A stretch of 9,908 nt of DNA from Cyanobacteriota bacterium (GCA_026389255.1 JAPLIF010000143.1:1-9908); one strand, 5' to 3'; counted from the stretch's first letter, positions 1-7,447 are shown. Numbers and translations: made by a program. The notes: generated from the sequence alone by a model not told the origin.

Positions 1-591
1 AAGGGGTATCACGGTTTTCCAGCCAGTATCTGCGCCTCCATTAACAATGAGGTGGTCCATGGCATCCCCAGTGCCAAACGGGTCATCCACGCCGGTGATC
101 TGCTCAAGGTGGATACCGGGGCCTACTTCGAGGGTTACCACGGCGATAGCTGCATCACGATTGCCGTGGGTGAGGGGGTGAGTGCCGAGGGCCAAACCCT
201 CAGCCGAGTAGCCCAGGAGTCCTTGATGAAGGGACTGGCCACCGTGAAAGCGGGCAGCAGCCTCCTAGAACTGGCCGGTGCGGTCCAAGACCACGTCGAA
301 GCCCACGGCTTTGCAGTTGTGGAGGACTACACGGGCCACGGTGTGGGCCGCAACCTGCATGAGGAGCCTTCGGTATTCAACTATCGCACCAGGGATTTGC
401 CCAACATGACGCTGCGACCAGGCATGACCCTGGCGGTGGAACCGATTCTCAATGCTGGCAGCAAGGCCTGTCGCACCCTGCGGGACCGCTGGACGGTGGT
501 AACGGTGGATGGTGGACTTTCGGCCCAGTGGGAACACACCATCGTCGTCAGCAGTGATGGCTGTGAAATTCTCACCGACCGGGATTTTTGA
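1..591 (+). CDS. map: Type I methionine aminopeptidase (5' end outside window)
   Basis: This enzyme removes the initiator methionine from nascent cytosolic proteins using a two-metal centre. The frame is open from base 1, so the start lies upstream; about 196 codons are visible and roughly 60-70 N-terminal residues are missing compared with the usual ~260. All expected active-site residues are present: the His of VVHGIP (58-60), the metal-ligand Asp of KVDTG (112-114) and of HGDS (145-147), the His of TGHGVG (337-339), the Glu of AVEPIL (439-441) and the Glu of WEHTIVV (532-534). It ends in TGA at 589-591 and converges on the PAM68-like gene with 68 bases between them. Nothing suggests damage. 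The family call is firm; cyanobacteria often carry several MetAP paralogues, so which one this is cannot be told. Confidence 0.95.
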   Translation, partial: KGYHGFPASICASINNEVVHGIPSAKRVIHAGDLLKVDTGAYFEGYHGDSCITIAVGEGVSAEGQTLSRVAQESLMKGLATVKAGSSLLELAGAVQDHVEAHGFAVVEDYTGHGVGRNLHEEPSVFNYRTRDLPNMTLRPGMTLAVEPILNAGSKACRTLRDRWTVVTVDGGLSAQWEHTIVVSSDGCEILTDRDF

Positions 592-601
592 CGTGGCACA
601 T

Positions 602-624
602 CCCAGCTCCAATCCGGGGCTGGG
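602..624. other. Stem-loop between convergent map and PAM68-like genes
   Basis: Arms CCCAGCTCC (602-610) and GGGGCTGGG (616-624) pair over nine positions, one of them a T-G wobble as read on the + strand, around a five-base loop. It lies just after the map stop and before the end of the opposing gene, where a bidirectional terminator would be expected. There is no T-tract directly after it on either strand, so calling it an intrinsic terminator would go too far. It may act as a 3'-end stabilising hairpin. Confidence 0.35.
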
Positions 625-659
625 TCGGCCATGGCAGCCAAAAATTAATTCTTCAAAAT

Positions 660-1058
660 TTAGTTCTTGCCGGGTCCCCCAGATTTGAGGGAGGCTTTGA
701 GTCGGCTGATATTCAGGCCAATCTGCTCAATGCCAAGCAGGGTGCCGGGCGCGTCCTCCCAACTAGCCGAAAGGACGCCATAACTCAGGCCAACCAGGCC
801 AAGCAGGAAAAAACCCCCCGACAAGCCCAAGGTGACCACTGGTGGGATGTCAAAAAGTCGGCGGCTGACCAAGAAGTAACTGGCCACAAAGACTCCCATT
901 CCGAGCAGGGTGGGCACTCCCGTAGAAAGCCCAATGCGTCGAGCCATTCGCCTAGAAACCGCCTCGGGAATCTGGGATGTCCGAGGCGATTTGGGGTTCT
1001 TTTGTTGGGGCTGAGGCGACTTTGGGCCGAAGGCGGACGGCTTAGGTGGGCGGGCCAT
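660..1058 (-). CDS. PAM68-like photosystem II assembly protein (DUF3464)
   Basis: The 132-residue product has the layout of the PAM68/DUF3464 family, which in plants and cyanobacteria assists early photosystem II assembly at the thylakoid membrane. A basic, proline-rich N-terminus (1-29) leads to the conserved segment IPEAVSRRMARR (about 30-41). Two transmembrane helices follow (about 45-64 and 72-95), then a short hydrophilic tail with the family's SWE motif near 99-101. It is the last gene of a minus-strand unit behind rpsO. The gap is only 8 bases, and the rpsO stop TGA overlaps a GAGG ribosome-binding sequence 6 bases before this ATG, which suggests translational coupling. The family is assigned by sequence recognition; the photosystem II role is family knowledge. 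Confidence 0.85.
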   Translation of the reverse strand: MARPPKPSAFGPKSPQPQQKNPKSPRTSQIPEAVSRRMARRIGLSTGVPTLLGMGVFVASYFLVSRRLFDIPPVVTLGLSGGFFLLGLVGLSYGVLSASWEDAPGTLLGIEQIGLNISRLKASLKSGGPGKN

Positions 1059-1066
1059 GGCCCGCC

Positions 1067-1336
1067 TCAGCCGCGGATGCCGAGTTTTTCGATCAACGCT
1101 GCATAGCGTTGATCGCTTAGTTGACGCAGGTAGGAGAGCAACCGCTTGCGGCGGCCGATCATCTTCAGCAGCCCTTGACGGGAAGAGAAGTCGTGAATGT
1201 TTTTTTGAAGGTGGCCGCTGAGTTGGTTGATGCGGTCACTCAACATCGCCACCTGCACTTCCACTGACCCGGTGTCGGTGCCGTGGGTCTGATGGGTGTT
1301 GATGAGTTCTTGTTTGCGGGTGGTGGTCAGCGGCAT
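1067..1336 (-). CDS. rpsO: 30S ribosomal protein S15
   Basis: The 89-residue product is full length for S15, which binds 16S rRNA in the central domain of the small subunit. Hallmark segments are visible: [14 protein letters not shown] near the N-terminus, [10 protein letters not shown] in the middle, and [21 protein letters not shown] in the conserved RNA-binding region. The ATG at 1336-1334 gives the normal family N-terminus ([12 protein letters not shown]). It lies 69 bases after the ruvA stop and 8 bases before the PAM68-like start, all on the same strand, so it is probably part of one transcript with or without an internal promoter. An AAGGGG sequence lies about 13 bases before the start, which is rather far for a ribosome-binding site. 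Confidence 0.97.
   Translation of the reverse strand: MPLTTTRKQELINTHQTHGTDTGSVEVQVAMLSDRINQLSGHLQKNIHDFSSRQGLLKMIGRRKRLLSYLRQLSDQRYAALIEKLGIRG
1090..1115. repeat. Perfect 11-bp inverted repeat inside the 3' end of rpsO
   Basis: CGATCAACGCT (1090-1100) and AGCGTTGATCG (1105-1115) are exact reverse complements separated by GCAT. The repeat lies in codons for the S15 C-terminus (DQRYAALIE). In the minus-strand transcript it would form a strong hairpin followed by A residues rather than U residues, so it is not an intrinsic terminator for that strand. It sits about 30 bases before the PAM68-like start. Confidence 0.8.
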
Positions 1337-1405
1337 GGGCGGTGCGTGGCCCCTTTTGATCGAATAACCAACCTTACCTTCCCGGGGGGCCGGCTAGAGC
1401 GAACT

Positions 1406-2065
1406 TCAGGCCACGGCCCGGGACAACCAGCGCAGGCATTCACGCAACCAATCGTCGCTGCTTTCAAGGCCGCCGTGGCCCTCGCCGGCAACGGCCCGCC
1501 AGGCCCGTTGGATTTCCAAGGGTTCGTAACCCAGGGCCCCAAGGGTGAGTTCCACCTCGGCGCGGCAGCCCTTGGCCAGGGTTTCAACCTGGCTGTCGTC
1601 CGCCCAATCAGCCCCCAGGCCCGGGTCGTCCGCCAGCAGATGGGGATAGCGCTCTTGAACTTTGCTGCGCAGTTCGACCGCCAGCCTCTCGGCCGTGCGT
1701 TTGCCCACCCCCGGGGCCTGGCTGAGTCGCCGCAGGTCCGCTGCCGCAATGGCGCGCACCAGTTCGTCGACCTCCATGGCCCCGAGCAGGGCCAGGGCCA
1801 TCTGGGGTCCGACCCCACTGACGGCCACCAGATCCCGGAACAGATCGCGCTCCTGACGGTCGCCGAACCCGAAGAGGGTCCAGCCATCCTCGCGGACACT
1901 GTGGTGGGTGTGCAGGGTGAGATCGCCCCCGGCGGCTGGCAACTGTGCCCATTGCCGCAGGGTCAGATGCACCTCATAGCCGATGCTCCCACAGATCAGT
2001 AGGAGTCCACAGCGGTGGCCCGCCCGCCAGGGTTCGGTGACTTGACCCCGCAGCCAACCGATCAT
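1406..2065 (-). CDS. ruvA: Holliday junction branch-migration protein RuvA
   Basis: RuvA binds four-way DNA junctions as a tetramer and loads the RuvB motor for branch migration in recombinational repair. The 219-residue product begins MIGWLRGQV, the typical start of the N-terminal OB-fold domain (about 1-65). Two helix-hairpin-helix motifs follow: VSGVGPQMA (about 82-90) and APGVGKRTAERLAVELR (about 117-133). After an acidic linker (about 146-160) comes the small RuvB-binding domain, with LTLGALGYEPLEI (about 173-185). Length is slightly above the ~200 usual in bacteria because of linker differences. It is probably the first gene of the ruvA-rpsO-PAM68 unit. The start is only 21 bases from the divergent lipoprotein start, so the promoters must sit in or very near the opposing coding sequence. 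I see no LexA box. Confidence 0.96.
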   Translation of the reverse strand: MIGWLRGQVTEPWRAGHRCGLLLICGSIGYEVHLTLRQWAQLPAAGGDLTLHTHHSVREDGWTLFGFGDRQERDLFRDLVAVSGVGPQMALALLGAMEVDELVRAIAAADLRRLSQAPGVGKRTAERLAVELRSKVQERYPHLLADDPGLGADWADDSQVETLAKGCRAEVELTLGALGYEPLEIQRAWRAVAGEGHGGLESSDDWLRECLRWLSRAVA

Positions 2066-2086
2066 GGGGACCCGTGCAATGCCCCC

Positions 2087-2539
2087 ATGCTGCCCTTCCG
2101 GACCCTTGCCGCCCGCCTAAGGCGGACCCTTGTCACGCTGGCGCTGGCCTCGGGTCTGCTGTTGGCGGGTTGCCACGCCCTGGGCCAACCCCCCCGCAGC
2201 GTGCTGTTGTCAGCCCTGGCCGAACAAATCCACACCACCCAGCTGGATGTGGCCCAGGCGCTGCACCTGGAACCCATGGGTCTGCCCCAGGTGAGTCGGG
2301 TACGGATGGAGTCCCAGGAGTCGATCCCGATCGGCACGACCAGGGGATGGCACTTGACCGGTCGTTTTGATTGGCGCCTGAGTGGCGATCCGATTCGGGT
2401 GGATAGTCCCTTCGACCTTTATCTGCAGGCGGGTGAGCGCCAAGAGACCTGGCGTTTGGCCCGCCCCTTGATCCGCCCGGACGGCAGTGCCGATTGGCTC
2501 ACCTATCCCTTGCCTTTGCCCGACGCGCCCCGGGGCTGA
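2087..2539 (+). CDS. Putative lipoprotein of unknown function
   Basis: I do not recognise the family. With the ATG at 2087 the 150-residue product starts with a basic n-region (RTLAARLRR), a hydrophobic stretch and the lipobox LLAG-Cys with Cys at residue 29, so it is predicted to be lipid-modified and membrane-anchored. The frame stays open further upstream (first possible start 2015), but that would put about 24 residues before the signal peptide and overlap the ruvA start, so the internal ATG is preferred. The mature part is hydrophilic with several Trp and Arg residues (GRFDWRLSGDP, ETWRLARPL) and no known motif. The gene is divergent from ruvA and its last 37 bases overlap the end of the opposing transporter gene. 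Confidence 0.75.
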   Translation: MLPFRTLAARLRRTLVTLALASGLLLAGCHALGQPPRSVLLSALAEQIHTTQLDVAQALHLEPMGLPQVSRVRMESQESIPIGTTRGWHLTGRFDWRLSGDPIRVDSPFDLYLQAGERQETWRLARPLIRPDGSADWLTYPLPLPDAPRG

Positions 2540-3402
2540 GTCCCGGCCGTTTGACTCAGCAAGGCCGCCACCAGCACCAACCCGCCGCCCAGCAGGGAGG
2601 TCGGTCCCATTTTTTCACCAAACACCCACCAGCCCCAGAAACTGGCGAAGGCCACCTGGACGTAGCCGATGGGGGTAGCGCGGGCCGCGGGCAGGCGGGC
2701 CAGTCCTTCGGTGATGCCCAGTTGCCCCGCCTGGGTGAACAGGCCAACCGCCAATAACCAGAGCATGTCGTTGCCGGTTGGTGCCACCGGATGCAGGAGC
2801 ACCAGGGGCAGACTCAGCAGCGCCGAGACCAAGGGAAACCAGAAGACGATCACGAGGGGGGATTCCGTGCGCGCCAGTTCGCGCACACTCACATAGGCCA
2901 GGGAGGTGAGCACGGCTCCGGCCAGGGCGAGCAGCACGCCCCCGATGGGAAAGACCCCACTGCCCGGTCGCACCAACACCATGACCCCCACCCAGCCGAC
3001 CAGCAGGGCCCCCAGGCTGCGCCGGTTGGGGGATTCTCCCAGCAGGATCCAGGCCAGGGCGGCGGTGAGGGTGGGATAGAGAAATTGCAGCACCGTGGCT
3101 TCCGCCAGGGGGAGGCGCTTCAACGCCGCGAAGATGCAGCCCAGGGCCAAGGTGCCCAGCAGGCCCCGCAGGGCCAGCAAGCCCCGCCGACGGCCCCAGG
3201 GGTTGATTCCGGCCAGGCGGGCCATCCCCAAACTGATGGCGAGGCCCACGATCGAGCGGGCCAGCACCAGTTCGGCCACGGGCAAGCGTGCGCCCAGATG
3301 TTTCACCCCCAGGGTCATCAGGCTGAACATGAAGGCGCTGCCCAGGAGGGCCATAACGGCCCGTCGCCCCTGACCTGCGGCCTCCCCGTCTGTGTTCTGC
3401 AT
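2503..3402 (-). CDS. EamA/DMT-superfamily membrane transporter
   Basis: From the ATG at 3402 the product has 299 residues with about ten hydrophobic helices in two similar halves, the layout of the drug/metabolite transporter (EamA, formerly DUF6) superfamily. Family-typical features are the first-half GARLPVAELVLARSIVG and LPLAEATVLQFLYPTLTA segments, the LLGESPNRR loop, and the second-half ending VQVAFASFWGWWVFGEK. Such proteins export or import small metabolites across the cytoplasmic membrane, but the substrate cannot be predicted. The frame extends to an ATG at 3450, adding 16 residues with no family character, so the shorter start is preferred. The C-terminal end (ASGKGKG) overlaps the lipoprotein gene tail to tail by 37 bases. 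It is divergent from dnaG. Confidence 0.88.
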   Translation of the reverse strand: MQNTDGEAAGQGRRAVMALLGSAFMFSLMTLGVKHLGARLPVAELVLARSIVGLAISLGMARLAGINPWGRRRGLLALRGLLGTLALGCIFAALKRLPLAEATVLQFLYPTLTAALAWILLGESPNRRSLGALLVGWVGVMVLVRPGSGVFPIGGVLLALAGAVLTSLAYVSVRELARTESPLVIVFWFPLVSALLSLPLVLLHPVAPTGNDMLWLLAVGLFTQAGQLGITEGLARLPAARATPIGYVQVAFASFWGWWVFGEKMGPTSLLGGGLVLVAALLSQTAGTQPRGASGKGKG

Positions 3403-3441
3403 CCACCCCTGGTGTTGTACGGCAGAATAGGGTCGCTTCAA

Positions 3442-3457
3442 GCCCCACATCTGGGGC
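3442..3457. repeat. Short inverted repeat in the EamA/dnaG divergent region
   Basis: GCCCCA (3442-3447) and TGGGGC (3452-3457) are perfect reverse complements around the four bases CATC. The repeat is in the interval between the two divergent starts, 34 bases before the dnaG TTG. It could be an operator half-site pair or a small hairpin in the dnaG leader; with 6-bp arms in GC-rich DNA, chance is also possible. Confidence 0.3.
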
Positions 3458-3490
3458 GTTCACCGCCCGCCCGCAACCACTTCCCAGCCC

Positions 3491-5581
3491 TTGGCCTTGC
3501 CCCGCCTCCATCCCCGCACGATCGAGGCCGTCAAGGAGAGGGCCGACATCGTCGATGTGGTCGGCGAGCACGTGATGCTCAAGAAGAAGGGTCGGGAATT
3601 CGTGGGGCTCTGCCCGTTTCACGAAGACCGTTCCCCGTCGATGACGGTGTCACCGGCCAAGCAGTTCTATTACTGCTTCTCCTGTGGTGCCGGCGGTAAC
3701 GCCATCAAGTTTTTGATGGAGTTGCAGCGCACCAGCTTCGGCGAGGTGGTGCTGGAACTGGCCCGCAAATACCAGTTGCCGGTGGAAACCCTGGAGGGAC
3801 CGCAGCAGGAGCGGTTGCGCCAGCAGCTTTCGCGCCGGGATCGGCTGCACCGGGTGCTGGCCCTGGCCGCCGGCTGGTTCCAGGCCCAGCTGCATGGGCC
3901 GGAGGGGGCCGGGGCCCTGGCCTACCTGCGCGACAGCCGGGGCCTCAGCCCGGCCAGCCTCGAAGCGTTTCAATTGGGCTACGCACCGGATCGCTGGGAT
4001 GGCTTGTTGGTCCACTTGCAGGAGGTGGAGCGGCAGGCGCCGGAGTTGCTGCTGGATGCCGGCCTGGTGGTGCCCCGCAAGGGGGGTGGGGGCTTTTACG
4101 ACCGTTTCCGCCATCGGGTGATGGTGCCGATCCGGGATCGGCAGGGGCGGGTGATTGGCTTTGGCGGCCGCAGCCTCGATGGTGGCGAGCCCAAATATCT
4201 CAATTCACCGGAAACGGAGGTGTTTGAGAAGGGGCGCCATCTCTTTGGCCTGGAGCGGGCCGCCGAGGCGATCCGCCGCGATGACCGGGCGGTGGTGGTG
4301 GAGGGCTATTTCGATGTGATCGCCCTCCATGCCGCCGGCATCGCCAATTCCGTCGCCGCCCTGGGGACCGCCCTCAGCAGCCACCAGATCACCCAGTTGG
4401 GCCGTCTGTGCGATAGCAAGCGCCTGATTCTCAATTTTGATGCCGACGGGGCCGGCATCCGCGCCGCCCAACGGGCCATCGGCGAGGTGGAACAACAGGC
4501 GCTGCAGGGCTTGCTGGAGCTGCGGGTGCTCCAGCTGCCCGCCGGCAAGGATCCCGATGAATTTTTGCGCAGCCACGGGCCGGGGGAGTATCGGGCCCTG
4601 CTGGATGGGGCCCCCCTGTGGCTGGATTGGCAGATCGACCAGGTGCTGGCCCCCCGTGATCTAAGCCGCGCCGATGAGTTTCAGCAGGCGGTGGCGTCCC
4701 TGGTGGAGTTGTTGGGCAAGTTGCCCCAGGCCACCCACCGCACCCGCTACATCCAGCAGGTGGCCGAGCGCCTCAGCCAGGGCCGCGCCCACCTGGTGCG
4801 TTCCCTGGAGGAGGACCTGCGCCAGCAGGTCAAGGGCCAGCGCTGGCATGGGCGCTCCAGCCGCTTCGAGGCACCCGGCAGCATCAGCCTGAAGGAACGG
4901 GCCGAGGCGGCCATCCTGCGGCTGTATTTGCACTGTCCCCACCATCGGGCCGAGGTGCGGCGCCAGCTGCGGCTGGCCGAGCAGCTGGATTTTGTCCTGC
5001 GCGACCACCGTCTGCTCTGGGCGACCATTGCTGAGATTGAAGAGGACCACCTGGCCCCTGGGCGGCTGGAGGCGATCGATCGGGGCGAAGACCCGGGTCT
5101 GGAACTGGTCGATCTCGACCTGCCGCGGTTGCTGGGCGATCGCCTTGTGGTCGAGCAAAGCGATCTCCTCTCCCGTTTGACCCCCCTGCTGCAACCCAGC
5201 GATGTGGAGGCGCTCGCCTTGGAACAACCCGGCTTGCAGCTGCGGGGAGCCATCGCCAGCCGCTCCCGCCTAGTGACCCAGAATCGCTGCCGCCATTTGC
5301 TTGAGGCCTGGCGGGGCCAGGAATTGCAGACCCTGGAGCGTTGTATTGCCCGGTTGCTGCGGGCCGAAGCTGCGCCGCCCCAAACGCCTGAGCCTGCCGC
5401 CATCCCCCCCCTGCATGGCCACGACATGGAGGGCCGCATTGACGACCTGTTCCAGCAGCTCAATGTGGAAGCCCTGCGGTTTCAGGAGGCCTACTACCGC
5501 GAACGGCGCCATCTGCTTGCCCTCGATCGGCAACGGTGTAGTAGCGACGAGGAAAGCTACGGGCTGCCAAGCGCCGTCTAG
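3491..5581 (+). CDS. dnaG: DNA primase DnaG
   Basis: DnaG synthesises the RNA primers for chromosome replication at the fork, working with the DnaB helicase. The 696-residue product shows the full domain order. A CHC2 zinc finger comes first (C41, H44, C62, C65), followed by the basic RNA-polymerase-domain motif FYDRFRHRVMVPI (about 202-214) and FGGRSL. The Toprim catalytic motifs are VVVEGYFDV (E271) and LNFDADGAG (D317, D319). A C-terminal helicase-binding region ends near NVEALRFQEAYY. The start is TTG: no in-frame ATG or GTG lies between the upstream TAG (3428-3430) and this codon, and MALPRLHPRTIEAVKERADIV then matches the usual cyanobacterial N-terminus. No clear ribosome-binding site precedes it. 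Length is slightly above the 600-680 typical of the family. Confidence 0.97.
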   Translation: MALPRLHPRTIEAVKERADIVDVVGEHVMLKKKGREFVGLCPFHEDRSPSMTVSPAKQFYYCFSCGAGGNAIKFLMELQRTSFGEVVLELARKYQLPVETLEGPQQERLRQQLSRRDRLHRVLALAAGWFQAQLHGPEGAGALAYLRDSRGLSPASLEAFQLGYAPDRWDGLLVHLQEVERQAPELLLDAGLVVPRKGGGGFYDRFRHRVMVPIRDRQGRVIGFGGRSLDGGEPKYLNSPETEVFEKGRHLFGLERAAEAIRRDDRAVVVEGYFDVIALHAAGIANSVAALGTALSSHQITQLGRLCDSKRLILNFDADGAGIRAAQRAIGEVEQQALQGLLELRVLQLPAGKDPDEFLRSHGPGEYRALLDGAPLWLDWQIDQVLAPRDLSRADEFQQAVASLVELLGKLPQATHRTRYIQQVAERLSQGRAHLVRSLEEDLRQQVKGQRWHGRSSRFEAPGSISLKERAEAAILRLYLHCPHHRAEVRRQLRLAEQLDFVLRDHRLLWATIAEIEEDHLAPGRLEAIDRGEDPGLELVDLDLPRLLGDRLVVEQSDLLSRLTPLLQPSDVEALALEQPGLQLRGAIASRSRLVTQNRCRHLLEAWRGQELQTLERCIARLLRAEAAPPQTPEPAAIPPLHGHDMEGRIDDLFQQLNVEALRFQEAYYRERRHLLALDRQRCSSDEESYGLPSAV

Positions 5582-5641
5582 GGGCCGGGGTCGAAGGATG
5601 GCGGTGGGAGCTCCTTAGGGTGTCGCCACTGGAATGTCTTG

Positions 5642-6593
5642 ATGGCCTACCCGGACTATCCCGTTCCCGTCGACGAGGCCCAACGGCTGAGGGAGCTGGA
5701 GAGATACGGGGTGGTGGACCAACCCAGCGATCCCCATTTTGAACGGCTGGTGGAGCTGGCTAGCTCGATCTTTGCGATGCCCTATGTGGCGATCTCCCTG
5801 GTGGAGGCGAATCGCCAATGGTTTTTGGCCAGTAGGGGCCTCAACGTGCGTCAGACGCCCAGGCCCATGGCCTTTTGCGCCCATGCCATCGCCTCCAAGG
5901 GGGTGCTGGTGGTGCCGGATGCCCTTAACGACGAGCGCTTCAGCACCAATCCCCTGGTCAGCGGCGAGCCCCATGTGCGCTTCTACGCCGGCGCGCCGCT
6001 CACCAGTCCCGCCGGCCACAACCTGGGCACCCTTTGTGTGCTCGACCAGAAGCCCCACCTGCCCACGGCCACCCAGATCCACCAGTTGGAGTTGCTGGGA
6101 GAACTGGTGATGCGGCCTGCCGGATCGGGTCACGTTGCTGGCCATTGGCGAACGGGAGGTGGTCCGGGCCCGGGCCGAAGGCAAGCCCCTGTCCCTGTTG
6201 TTGTTTGATGTTGATAATTTTCGGGCGATCAATAACCGCTGGGGCCACCAGGCCGGGGACCAGGTGCTGGTGGATCTTTGCCATCTGGGCTGCCAGTTTC
6301 TGCGGGAGCAGGATTTCGCCGGCCGGCTGGATGACGGCGCCTTTGCCCTGTTGCTGGTGGATCAGGGTCCGGAGGGGGCGATGGCGGTGGCCGAGGGGTT
6401 ACGCCAGGCCGCCAGCACCATGCCGGGGGTGTTCATCCATTCCTAGTGGCGACTGCACATCAGCGGTGGCCTCAGTGTGCTGGCGGCCGGGGATGGCTGT
6501 TTTTATGACCTGGTGCGCCGCAGTGAACAGGCCCTGCAGCTGGCCAAGGGCAATGGACGCAACCAGATTGCCTCGTTGCTGGTGGAATCTTGA
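5642..6593 (+). pseudogene. Broken GAF plus degenerate GGDEF signalling protein
   Basis: The first part (5642 to about 6112) encodes a clear GAF sensor domain: VDEAQRLRELERYGVVD, ANRQWFLASRGL, FCAHAI, NPLVSG, VRFYAGAPL and LGTLCVLD. The frame then shifts near 6112-6118, consistent with one extra base or two lost bases. The next frame continues as a diguanylate-cyclase-like domain with LLLFDVDNFRAINNRWGHQAGDQVL, is stopped by TAG at 6444-6446, and after that stop keeps homologous text (ISGGLSVL, YDLVRRSEQALQLAKGNGRNQ) to TGA at 6591-6593. The GGDEF signature itself reads DDGAF (6330-6344), so the enzyme was probably inactive as a cyclase even before the breaks. The gene is co-directional with dnaG, 60 bases behind it. 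A sequencing error could explain one lesion but less easily both plus the lost active site. Confidence 0.85.
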
Positions 6594-7423
6594 GCCTGGT
6601 TTGCCGGGCCCCTTTCCGCCCATAAAAAAAGCCCCCTGGACAGGGGGCGGCTGGAGTGCAGGGCGGCACCGATTCCCAGCAGGGGCAGGGGGGCAGGGAC
6701 GGGAAGGTTATAGGCGTTGCCAAGGATCTGGTTGGGTGCCTGGCTGACGCCAGGTGTAAATCCGCCGGTGTAGATGCCAATGCCCACCGCAAAGGGGTCG
6801 GCGCCACTGAAGTATGTGCCTGTGATTTTAAAGCCGGTGAAGGAGGTCACACCGGCTGAAGTCAGCAGCAGCGGTTCAGTAAGGATCAGGCCAGCAGCAC
6901 CAAGGCCTGTATTGGTTTGTGGTGATGTCAGGTTAAAATCAACTGCGGTGGAAACTGGAAAGCCTGGCAAAGTACTTCCTGTCGCATTTGTTTGATAACC
7001 AGTTGCCCCTTGGGATCAATAAGGACGACCGGAGGTGTTGATGGAGTCTTTTGTTGGCCAGATCGTAATCCCCTGAATTGTAAAAGTCTGCGCACCAATG
7101 GCACCACTTGCCAGGAATTGAACGTTTTTGAATGCTTGTGTGTTAGTTCAAGTATCATTGATGTTAGCCACTTCAAGAGTGTAGGAATCGGTAATATTTA
7201 ATGGCCCTGTGTAGCTAATCTCCAATGTTTTGCCTGGATTGATAGCTCCACAACTGAGTAAGGACGAAGGTGGAGTGCCGGAGGCGATGCTGGTCGCATC
7301 AATCGCCGCATAGGTCACGTTGGCAGCGCCGGCGGGTTGGATGGCTCCGAGGCCCAGGGTGCCGGTGGCGAGCAGGCCAAGAAACGTTGCCTTAGCCAGG
7401 GAAGCTGGCTGGCAGGAACTCAT
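6503..7423 (-). pseudogene. Secreted protein with PEP-CTERM-like C-terminal signal, two in-frame TGA
   Basis: From the ATG at 7423 the frame encodes a signal peptide (hydrophobic core FLGLLATGTLGLGA, AxA-type cleavage near PAGAAN). A Thr/Ser/Gly-rich, beta-type mature region follows. Near 6700-6647 comes VPAPLPLLGIGAALHSSR, a proline motif plus hydrophobic helix plus Arg, which resembles PEP-CTERM sorting signals of cyanobacterial surface proteins. One frame runs throughout without any indel, but TGA codons interrupt it at 7150-7148 and 7018-7016. After the signal the frame continues through the terminator hairpin into DNA antisense to the GGDEF remnant, ending at 6503; the native stop was therefore probably lost near 6640. 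Without readthrough it would yield only a ~91-residue secreted fragment. Function is unknown; surface attachment through an exosortase-like enzyme is inference. Confidence 0.7.
6624..6648 (-). terminator. Intrinsic terminator on the minus strand
   Basis: GCCCCCTG (6631-6638) and CAGGGGGC (6641-6648) are perfect reverse complements, in practice a 7-bp GC-rich stem with a four-base loop. On the + strand the stem is preceded by seven A residues (6624-6630), which is a seven-U tract directly after the hairpin for a minus-strand transcript. It fits the end of the secreted-protein gene and directly abuts its C-terminal signal. It would not terminate + strand transcription from the GAF-GGDEF remnant. 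Confidence 0.85.
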
Positions 7424-7447
7424 GGGAACAATTAAGAATAAATGCAA

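Noticed and set aside
588..1106. Long + strand open frame of 172 codons
   Set aside because: It lies antisense to the PAM68-like gene and the rpsO end, has no family character, and is the usual shadow of GC-rich coding DNA.
2615..3622. 335-codon minus strand open frame
   Set aside because: Overlaps the transporter in another frame and crosses into the dnaG start; Gly/Pro/Arg-rich text without motifs, whereas the competing frames have clear families.
2791..3699. 302-codon + strand open frame rich in Gln, Gly and His
   Set aside because: Antisense to the transporter gene and running into dnaG; the composition (QGQGAQQAP style) is a typical mirror of Leu/Ala-rich membrane-protein codons.
5136..5143. 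HIP1 octamer GCGATCGC as a sign of HIP1-rich cyanobacterial DNA
   Set aside because: Only one copy was noticed in the window, which in GC-rich sequence does not show enrichment.
4661..5227. 188-codon minus strand open frame within dnaG
   Set aside because: Antisense shadow of the dnaG C-terminal half; no start context or family motif.
7148..7150. Selenocysteine or reassigned UGA in the secreted protein
   Set aside because: Cyanobacteria are not known to recode UGA, intact genes here (map, rpsO, ruvA, umuC) use TGA as the normal stop, and no structured insertion element was recognised after the codon.
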